DNA of 10,418 nucleotides from Bacteroidales bacterium UBA7574 (GTDB lineage Bacteria; Bacteroidota; Bacteroidia; Bacteroidales; Paludibacteraceae). The notes beneath the pieces were generated by a model. It did not search any database and was not told the origin of the DNA. It saw nothing but the letters and a program-made list of their open reading frames with translations. The DNA is taken from the NCBI GenBank assembly GCA_002479035.1, contig DLLA01000126.1, forward strand, positions 1 through 10,418, read 5' to 3'. Below, one piece after another: positions 5,375 to 10,418 of the stretch. Both the position numbers and the translations under genes were made by a program. The number at the start of each line of letters is the position of its first letter. The first letter of the stretch is position 1.

Positions 5375-5936
5375 TGGTTGTATCTTGGTCTTCCCATTTC
5401 TTGAATGTCGGCTTGCCGCTCTCAAACACTTCTTTCACCTCGTCTTCGGAGATGTGCAACTTGCGGGCTATCTCACCAACCAGCGGGTTGCGTATCAGTT
5501 TGAAGAATGGCAGGTTCGGACGGACTATCAAGATGTTGCCGCATATACTCCACGCCTCTACTGCGGCTATGATACTTGCCACTATATCCACCGCCCAGCG
5601 TACATACGTACCCTCCTCACTACCCATAGCGTGGCTGCCCATTATCAGGTTCTCAATCAGTATCGTCATCACGAGTGCCGTGCCGTATGCGCCTATCTTG
5701 CTGAACGTGTCGCGTGCCAACTCCGAACAGGTGAACCGCCCCTGCTTGCGTGCTGCCGCTATTCCCCATACCATATCCAAGAACACGGCGGCAAATACCA
5801 CCAACAACGCCACTTTGTACCCGACAAAGAAGTTGAACACACCTATCGCCACCGTCAGCAGGAAACCCGCAAACGTGCTTATCATCGCGTCAAAACGCTC
5901 AATAGCAGTGGTCAATATGGTAATGATAAACCTCAT
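5367..5936 (-). CDS. Phage holin (toxin-secretion/phage holin family type)
   Basis: A 189-residue integral membrane protein with likely helices at about 22-39, 42-60, 84-100 and 112-130. The stretch FLDMVWGIAAARKQGRFTCSE (split here: DMVWGIAAARKQGRF at 54-68) matches the pattern of the holin_4/toxin-secretion holin family, in which an Asp-x-x-x-Gly after a helix is followed by a basic loop and then KIGAYG-like sequence (80-85). Holins open the inner membrane to release the endolysin. The C-terminal 50 residues (about 138-189) are charged and likely cytoplasmic. It is the first gene of the minus-strand lysis operon, 9-13 bases after the predicted transcription start, with AAGGA directly before ATG. 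Its stop overlaps the next gene's start by 8 bases. Confidence 0.88.
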   Translation of the reverse strand: MRFIITILTTAIERFDAMISTFAGFLLTVAIGVFNFFVGYKVALLVVFAAVFLDMVWGIAAARKQGRFTCSELARDTFSKIGAYGTALVMTILIENLIMGSHAMGSEEGTYVRWAVDIVASIIAAVEAWSICGNILIVRPNLPFFKLIRNPLVGEIARKLHISEDEVKEVFESGKPTFKKWEDQDTTNV

Positions 5937-5952
5937 TCCTTGTTGTCTGCCG

Positions 5953-5983
5953 CAAAGGTACTGCTATGTATATTCAAATCAAA
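5953..5983 (-). promoter_or_regulatory. Bacteroides-type promoter of the lysis operon
   Basis: On the minus strand TTTG (5980-5983) is followed after 19 bases by TACCTTTG (5953-5960), a full match to the Bacteroides consensus TTTG-N19-TAnnTTTG. Transcription would start a few bases downstream, leaving only about 10-13 bases before the holin ATG 5936. A perfect palindrome, CTTTTG-C-CAAAAG (5986-5998), lies just upstream of the -33 box and may be an operator. Confidence 0.75.
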
Positions 5984-5985
5984 CA

Positions 5986-5998
5986 CTTTTGCCAAAAG
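5986..5998. repeat. Palindrome upstream of the holin promoter (operator candidate)
   Basis: CTTTTG-C-CAAAAG, a perfect 6-1-6 inverted repeat three bases upstream of the -33 box of the holin promoter, in the 219-bp space between the two divergent promoters. A phage regulator could bind here. No regulator that would do so is identified in the window. Confidence 0.35.
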
Positions 5999-6099
5999 AT
6001 TTTTCCCATAATCACATAAGGGAATAAATTATATGAAAGATATTGCTTCTTGCAAATTCTATGTTTTACAACACATTCCGCCTAAAAAGTGCAAGCGGA

Positions 6100-6131
6100 T
6101 TTGGCAGATTAACATTTTTGGAGTACCTTTG
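6100..6131 (+). promoter_or_regulatory. Bacteroides-type promoter of the opposite-strand island
   Basis: TTTG (6100-6103) followed after 20 bases by TACCTTTG (6124-6131), the same -7 box as the holin promoter. Start of transcription is expected near 6135-6138, about 20 bases before ATG 6156. This also argues that the open frame upstream of 6156 is not translated. Confidence 0.75.
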
Positions 6132-6155
6132 TGGTGTGAAATAAATCGCGGAAAT

Positions 6156-6449
6156 ATGAAACGGCAACATTTTACGGCTCAAATAGTTACGAAGAAAGGT
6201 GATGTATTCCACGCCTCGTTGGAGGTGGTGCTTTTTCGTGAAACCCCCTATACAATAGCCTATTGCCCGGCATTGGACTTGTCTGCTGCCGCTGCCAATC
6301 AAAAAGCGGTAAAGGTGGAGTTTGAACAGGTGTTTGCGGAGTATGCCGCTGACTGCCTGCAAAACAATACATTAAAAGAAGACTTGTTGGCGCACGGGTG
6401 GCAGTTGCATGACGACACCTACCAAGCCCCAACTATGCGTGCTTCTTGA
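6156..6449 (+). CDS. HicB-like antitoxin-fold protein without a HicA partner
   Basis: A 97-residue protein. Residues 32-41 (YTIAYCPALD) fit the HicB signature 'Y-[VI]-A-x-CP-[AE]-L-D', and the following helix plus LKEDLLAHGWQL (73-84) fits the common end of HicB-like domains in Bacteroidota ('L...L...GW'). In toxin-antitoxin systems HicB neutralises the RNA-cleaving HicA toxin, but no small HicA-like gene (dsRNA-binding fold, GSHR-type motif) lies on either side. Similar solo HicB-like proteins are common in this phylum. The promoter ending at 6131 supports ATG 6156; the open frame reaches back to 6033 but those codons lie across the promoter. First gene of the island; could serve as a small regulator. 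The HicB call rests on motif memory. Confidence 0.7.
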   Translation: MKRQHFTAQIVTKKGDVFHASLEVVLFRETPYTIAYCPALDLSAAAANQKAVKVEFEQVFAEYAADCLQNNTLKEDLLAHGWQLHDDTYQAPTMRAS

Positions 6450-6507
6450 AATAATCAAATCACTATAATAGAGATACCAAATAGAACCAACCCTTTAATA
6501 ATCAAAT
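6450..6507 (+). repeat. Direct 11-bp repeat between the first two island genes
   Basis: AATAATCAAAT occurs at 6450-6460 and again at 6497-6507 in the 61-bp gap. The first copy is directly after the stop codon of the HicB-like gene and the second lies 3 bases before ATG 6511. AT-rich, so possibly chance, but could be regulatory or a scar. Confidence 0.35.
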
Positions 6508-6510
6508 ATA

Positions 6511-7206
6511 ATGTGGAGTACTATATGGCGATGGGTAGCCGAGAATTACCCAATGATATTTCTGATACTTGTTACTTGCTGCATAGTAGCAATTGCAACA
6601 TGGAAGATTGCGTCATGGTGTAACCGAGCAAAGGAAATAGAGAAAAAGGTGGAACAGAAACCCAATAAGGCAGAGTTGCCATGCGATGCGCATAGCAAAC
6701 GTTTTGAGGAACATAGCGGCATTGTTAGTGGCTTGAAAGACGATGTTAAAGAAGTACATACAGCCATAGGAATTATACAAAGCGACATCAACGACTTGAA
6801 AATGTACCTTATGGTAAAGAACCCCAAAGCGGCACCTATTTTTTCGGGAAAACACAGCCCGAGGCAGTTGAATGATTTGGGTAAAAAGGTATATGAGGAT
6901 ATACATGGCGAAGATTTCTTGAATGAGAACTTGGAATTGTTTATATCTGCCATAGACGAATTGAAACCGCAAACCGCCCTTGATGTGGAGACATCTGCAT
7001 TGTCTGTACTTATTGAGAATACCCATAATCCCATTTTTAACAGGCTAAAAATGTGGGTGTATAATAGCCCGTCTGTTCAAATTCCAGTCGGAAAAGATGG
7101 TGAAACAATGGAATACGCCATAGTTATGAGCGATATATGCTTCATATTGAGCATACCATTGCGCGATAAGTATCTTGCTCGCCATAGTGAATTGACGGCA
7201 GAATAG
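6511..7206 (+). CDS. Membrane-anchored coiled-coil protein with a C-terminal alpha-helical domain, unknown
   Basis: A 231-residue protein with an N-terminal membrane helix at about 14-34 (PMIFLILVTCCIVAIATWKI), a charged coiled-coil-like region at about 38-100, and a compact mostly helical domain at about 108-228. That domain begins with HSPRQLNDLGKKVYEDIHGE; a similar 'SP-x-L-T/N-x-x-GK-x-[LV]' opening occurs in bacterial proteins of unknown function with the same anchor-coil-domain layout (recollection, not checked). The membrane helix has no cleavage site, so the C-terminal domain is probably cytoplasmic (inference). No nuclease or kinase motif is visible. Second gene of the opposite-strand island, 61 bp after the HicB-like gene. 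A membrane-anchored sensor in a phage cargo operon would suit superinfection exclusion or defence, but nothing in the sequence proves it. Confidence 0.7.
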   Translation: MWSTIWRWVAENYPMIFLILVTCCIVAIATWKIASWCNRAKEIEKKVEQKPNKAELPCDAHSKRFEEHSGIVSGLKDDVKEVHTAIGIIQSDINDLKMYLMVKNPKAAPIFSGKHSPRQLNDLGKKVYEDIHGEDFLNENLELFISAIDELKPQTALDVETSALSVLIENTHNPIFNRLKMWVYNSPSVQIPVGKDGETMEYAIVMSDICFILSIPLRDKYLARHSELTAE

Positions 7207-7214
7207 TCGTTATA

Positions 7215-7229
7215 CCCCCCCCAAAAAAA
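7215..7229 (+). repeat. C8A7 homopolymer pair upstream of the gene at 7237
   Basis: Eight C (7215-7222) followed by seven A (7223-7229), ending 7 bases before ATG 7237 and covering the place of a ribosome binding site. Length change by slippage could change translation of the secreted/membrane gene. One of three 8-base G/C runs in this window. Confidence 0.6.
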
Positions 7230-7236
7230 CAATCTT

Positions 7237-8006
7237 ATGAAACATCTTCCAATTCTTTTTGTATTTGCAATGGCAGTAGCAGGCGTTACCCGTGTATCGG
7301 CTCAACAGATACGGATAACGCTCCCCGATGACAATGTAGTAAAAGGAGAGTTCGTGTCCGCAACCGACAGCACTATCACCTATACCGACAAGTCGGGCAA
7401 AGAGTGTGTCGCCCAACCGATGTTTGTCTATTCCGTCTATATCAAAGGGGTAGGTTCGTTCAAGAGTACAGGCGGGCGTTTCCTGTCTTCTTCGGGATTG
7501 ACGATTAACGATGTGCTGTTGGCGCAGTCCACCGAAGCCGCAGAGAAACAGGCACAAGAGGAACTGCGAAATGCGCCTATACAGACACAGGCATTGGTGT
7601 CAATGCAACGGCAGATAGAGGAGTTGATGCAATTGCAGGCGCAGGCAGCAGAAAAGGCACAACAACAGGTCTATCCATCCAACGGAACGGACTATATACT
7701 CATAGGCAAGGCATTTAAGACGACAGGCACAGTGTCTTTGAGCATATAGGCGTTCCGTGTTTGGCAGCGGGCATAGCGTGCTGCACGGCGGGGCATTTGC
7801 TTGATGTAGGTACCAACCGATATGGCATACCTTATGCAAGCGAGTTGAGAACGCAAACACAATGTCTCGAAGCGAGTTACTATCTCTTTAGCATTGGCGC
7901 GTCCCTGACCATAGTCGGTATTCCTCTGTATGTGCAGGGCAAAAAGATTATGGATATAAACATCACCTACACCGGCAATGGCGCGGGAGTGGCTGTCAGT
8001 TTCTGA
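7237..8006 (+). pseudogene. Secreted/membrane protein broken by a frameshift at about 7745
   Basis: Reading starts at ATG 7237 with a signal peptide (MKHLPILFVFAMAVAGVTRV then SAQQ, cleavage likely after VSA). A small beta domain follows (about 24-90, opening IRITLPDDNVVKGEF), then a Gln/Ala-rich coiled coil (about 110-145) and GKAFKTTGTVSLSI, where TAG at 7747-7749 ends it after 170 codons. In another frame, from about 7749 to 8006, the sequence goes on as GVPCLAAGIACCTAGHLLDV, then a second membrane helix (YYLFSIGASLTIVGIPLYVQ) and a beta end (INITYTGNGAGVAVSF). Joined, they give about 255 residues in one continuous family layout that I recall from Bacteroides chromosomes. The join needs removal of two bases (a TA in ATATA) or addition of one. 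No slippery heptamer is present, so programmed frameshifting is unlikely. Sequencing error is possible. The truncated 7237-7749 product may still be secreted. Confidence 0.7.
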
Positions 8007-8037
8007 TCAACTCAAACTCATATAAACAACTGATATT

Positions 8038-8403
8038 ATGAAAAAGATTTGCTTACTTATATTTGCTATCGCACTTTTGGCGGGGTGCGAACAACCTCTC
8101 AATGAGCAAGAAACAAGAACTCAAATAGAGCGAAATACTCCACTTATAGGAACTACATATAAGTCGCACAATGCGGAATGGGAGTCTTTCACTTTTTATG
8201 AGCAAAAATATCGAAGAGACAGACCGCTGTGGCAAGAAAATGGAATTGAATGGTGGGGGTATTATTCGCTTCAAGATAGTATCATATACTGCTACTACGA
8301 CCAACTACCAAATGAAGTGGAATTTACGCTTAAATATAAAGGAGACTCTATCATAGACGACGATGACGACATACGATATAGAACAGTTTATTATAAACAA
8401 TAA
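8038..8403 (+). CDS. Small lipoprotein, function unknown
   Basis: A 121-residue protein with a lipoprotein signal peptide: MKKICLLIFAIALLAGC, lipobox LLAGC with the lipidated Cys at 17. Mature part about 105 residues, rich in Tyr, Trp and charged residues, with WWGYYSLQDSIIYCYY near 80-96 and a DDDDD run near 110; the pattern resembles short beta-rich lipoproteins of Bacteroidota that measure 'residual' folds, but I recognise no named family. No K-(D/E)-(D/E)-type surface export signal follows the Cys, so it may face the periplasm. Fourth gene of the island, 31 bp after the broken gene, and followed directly by the terminator. Small phage-encoded lipoproteins are known to block superinfecting phages at the receptor in other systems, such as T5 Llp; a similar role here is only a hypothesis. 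Confidence 0.8.
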   Translation: MKKICLLIFAIALLAGCEQPLNEQETRTQIERNTPLIGTTYKSHNAEWESFTFYEQKYRRDRPLWQENGIEWWGYYSLQDSIIYCYYDQLPNEVEFTLKYKGDSIIDDDDDIRYRTVYYKQ

Positions 8404-8434
8404 AGAGGGGGGGGTGCAAACACGCCCTCTTTTT
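8402..8434. terminator. Intrinsic terminator, probably bidirectional, with a G8 run in the stem
   Basis: AAAGAGGG (8402-8409) pairs with CCCTCTTT (8425-8432), followed on the plus strand by a T run (8430-8434). It overlaps the lipoprotein stop codon and ends the island transcript. Read on the minus strand, the same hairpin follows the stop of the tail protein (TAA at 8442-8440) with a poorer T run. Eight G (8407-8414) lie in the stem and loop. Confidence 0.75.
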
Positions 8435-8439
8435 GTATG

Positions 8440-10418
8440 TTATGAATTTGCTATGATACTTGTTGCGTCCAACATATTCCTAACAGCAGTTACTTTTTTT
8501 ACACACTCATCAGCATTTGTGTTATTGTTTCCTACCATTCTTACTTTTGGAAAGAATTCATTTAACTCATCGCATAATGCCTTGAACGCATCAATGAAAC
8601 TTTGGCTCACATACAATTCTCCGCTGCCAGATGTCCCTTTTGTCGTTGCAAGCCCTTTCGCATAGATTTTCTGCCCTGTTGAGGTATTTTGAACCATAAA
8701 ATACTTGCTACTATCATATGCGGTTATCAAGCCATCTGTTCCGATAATCGTCTTTGCGGCATAACTGGATACGTGCGTATAGGTATATTTGATAACCATT
8801 GCGGCTTTCAGCACGCCCAAACAAGCACCGAAATTCGTGCTTGTACCAGTTATTTTCAAAATAAGACAGAATTTTCTCGCATTAGCATTTTTATAAGTAA
8901 GAGTGAAACGGCTGCCTATATATTCGGAATAGTAGTAACCATCGCTACCTAAATACGGTGTTTCGACTGTAAAACTTTTGCTGGCGCAACTACTCCAAGA
9001 AGTTCCACTATTTGTACTACTCTGCAATACAAACTGAAATGTTACCTTTCCTGTGGGTGTTTTGCCCGAAAAATTATTGAGGTACTGCGTAAGCACAAAA
9101 CTATTATCAATCATCACTTCTACAGTATTGCTCTGTCCTGTCTCTGTGGTTAGCATATCATCCCATAGGACTGCCAATAGGTCAGTGGTGCATGTACCAC
9201 TGCTACCCTGAGCAAGAACTTCGTTCTTAGTTATGGTCTTGGTCTTCGATACGACCTTATCATCGTTGGGTTTATGACTGCCGATTTTATTATTAACAAT
9301 AGCCACACGAGTGATATTGGAAGTATCTTTTATATACATACCGCCATTATCATTGCTTGCGTCAATGACAACCTTGCCTTGATTGGGTACATCAATAACA
9401 GCCTGTGTGTCGCTTATTTTGAAGATGCCAATCTTTCCTGTTCCGTCTTTTTTGAGCAGGGTGGTGATAGGTGTGCCGTTGGCGGATTTCTTGTAGTCGG
9501 TATCGTTGGCTGCGTTGTACGCTTCTGCATACGTGCCACCGCCCCACAGGAGGATATTTTCGGGATTGCTGCTTGAGCCGCGTAGTCCGCTCATACCTGC
9601 GGTAACTTTGCCTGTTTCGTCCTTGAGCATCAGCACGTTGGTCATCACCAGACCGCCTGCTACTTCGGTAGAGCCTTCCAGTGCAGCAGTGAGATGTTCC
9701 ACATAAGGCTGGTAGGCAGTCGCTTTCGTCCCTTTCTGCACCATTATGCCCGAAAGAGATTTGGTATATATGGTGGAGCGTAACGTATCAACCGTGTTCT
9801 CATATATAACGGCATTCAACTCTGTATCGGTAAAACTATCATAATCGTCTCGCAGGTATGCAGTTACGGCTTGAGCCACAAAGTCCTTTTTCCATAAACG
9901 CCCAAGTACCTCATACAGTCCTGTGCTACCCCATACAATGTAAATATCAAGGTGACCATTTTCTCCGTTATTTTTCTCGTTGATTACATCACCCCACTTA
10001 TATTCGTGCAGAAATACATCATCAAAAGCCGTAACGAGATATGTCCCATCGAATGGGCTATTATTACCAATCTCGCCTAAATTGAGAAGACCATCTTTCA
10101 CTTGTCTTCTACCTACCTTATAATCTACATACGAAGCCACATAATTGGTATCAAACTCTATCTCTGCAAGGAATGTGGCTGCATAATAACTGCCTTTTTG
10201 ATAGGTTATACTCAAATCGCTATATTTGCATATATTTTCACCACCGATCTCCAAGTTGTCAAGGGCGGCTTGGGCGGCGGCAGCGTCTTCTTTTGCCGAG
10301 TCGGCAGCGGATTGGGCGTTGGAGGCAATCAGTCCCAAATCGGCAAGTTGCTGCTCTGCTGTTTTGGTGTCGGAAGCACTGAACTTGACGCTCCCGATTA
10401 TCTCTGCGCCGTTGCGGG
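8440..10418 (-). CDS. Large phage tail/fibre protein, C-terminal 658 residues (N-terminus off the right edge)
   Basis: The frame is open from the right edge to TAA 8442-8440, giving 658 residues. It begins in an Ala-rich helical stretch (AEQQLADLGL, then SNAQSAADSAKEDAAAAQAA) typical of fibre shafts. Next is a beta domain opening IGGENICKYSDLSITYQKG, and then a segment with GTKATAYQPYVEHLTAALEG, VMTNVLMLKDETGKVTAGMS and ILLWGGGTYAEAYNAA, which I recall from large tail proteins of Bacteroidales phages. The last 250 residues are Ser/Thr/Gly-rich beta sequence ending with a helical ELYVSQSFIDAFKALCDELN. No membrane segment is present. Role: structural component of the distal tail, probably in host contact. 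It is convergent with the lipoprotein gene across the terminator. A TTG inside the frame at 10338 is not a start, since the frame continues upstream. Confidence 0.88.
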   Translation of the reverse strand, partial: RNGAEIIGSVKFSASDTKTAEQQLADLGLIASNAQSAADSAKEDAAAAQAALDNLEIGGENICKYSDLSITYQKGSYYAATFLAEIEFDTNYVASYVDYKVGRRQVKDGLLNLGEIGNNSPFDGTYLVTAFDDVFLHEYKWGDVINEKNNGENGHLDIYIVWGSTGLYEVLGRLWKKDFVAQAVTAYLRDDYDSFTDTELNAVIYENTVDTLRSTIYTKSLSGIMVQKGTKATAYQPYVEHLTAALEGSTEVAGGLVMTNVLMLKDETGKVTAGMSGLRGSSSNPENILLWGGGTYAEAYNAANDTDYKKSANGTPITTLLKKDGTGKIGIFKISDTQAVIDVPNQGKVVIDASNDNGGMYIKDTSNITRVAIVNNKIGSHKPNDDKVVSKTKTITKNEVLAQGSSGTCTTDLLAVLWDDMLTTETGQSNTVEVMIDNSFVLTQYLNNFSGKTPTGKVTFQFVLQSSTNSGTSWSSCASKSFTVETPYLGSDGYYYSEYIGSRFTLTYKNANARKFCLILKITGTSTNFGACLGVLKAAMVIKYTYTHVSSYAAKTIIGTDGLITAYDSSKYFMVQNTSTGQKIYAKGLATTKGTSGSGELYVSQSFIDAFKALCDELNEFFPKVRMVGNNNTNADECVKKVTAVRNMLDATSIIANS

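Noticed and set aside
5271..6027. Two long plus-strand frames (224 and 246 codons) opposite the holin
   Set aside because: The minus-strand frame encodes a clear holin with matching promoter. The plus-strand products lack a sensible composition and one crosses the holin promoter.
6033..6155. In-frame upstream extension of the HicB-like gene
   Set aside because: It spans the consensus promoter at 6100-6131, and the added residues do not belong to the HicB domain.
7735..7755. Programmed ribosomal frameshift in the gene at 7237
   Set aside because: No X-XXY-YYZ slippery sequence at the frame junction and no clear downstream stem were seen; a small indel explains it more simply.
1..10418. tRNA genes, CRISPR arrays, insertion sequences and attachment sites
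   Set aside because: I saw no cloverleaf-like sequence, regularly spaced repeats, transposase or paired direct repeats at plausible boundaries.

Overview
The window reads as part of a tailed-phage genome or integrated prophage of a Bacteroidota host, most likely a gut member of Bacteroidales (Bacteroides, Phocaeicola or Parabacteroides type). The reasons are two promoters matching the Bacteroides consensus (TTTG, 19-20 bases, TAnnTTTG), weak or absent Shine-Dalgarno sites at most genes, and protein families typical of Bacteroidales phages: a holin of the toxin-secretion/phage-holin type, a T7-lysozyme-like amidase, a DUF6808-like membrane protein, ITENGTY-type tail proteins and a BspA-like leucine-rich-repeat protein. 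No integrase, terminase, capsid, tRNA or attachment site lies in the window, so phage and prophage cannot be told apart.

Layout, read in the direction of minus-strand transcription (right to left). (1) 10418-8440: the C-terminal 658 residues of a large tail or fibre protein, entering from the right edge. (2) 8403-6156: an island of four genes on the opposite strand (HicB-like protein; membrane-anchored coiled-coil protein; secreted/membrane protein broken by a frameshift; small lipoprotein) with its own promoter at one end and a probably bidirectional terminator at the other. This looks like a moron, that is, cargo expressed separately from the phage structural genes. (3) 5936-1545: a tightly packed lysis operon (holin, membrane-anchored coiled-coil protein with a possible C-terminal helix-turn-helix, DUF6808-like spanin candidate, six-helix membrane protein, amidase, 41-residue Cys4 protein), interrupted by a fibre cassette (92-aa protein, LRR protein, 86-aa protein). 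(4) 1436-364: a second fibre cassette (110-aa protein related to the 92-aa one, then a 245-aa ITENGTY protein carrying a G8 tract). (5) 271-1: the start of another phage gene that leaves at the left edge.

How they may work together: the holin and amidase would open the membrane and cut peptidoglycan, and the DUF6808-like protein may deal with the outer membrane. The two fibre cassettes and the large protein at the right edge likely form the distal tail that binds the host surface. The opposite-strand island is the best place to look for an undescribed function expressed in the lysogen (envelope change, superinfection exclusion or defence). The G8 tract in the 245-aa gene is the best candidate for a phase-variable switch, because losing one G gives an immediate stop codon.
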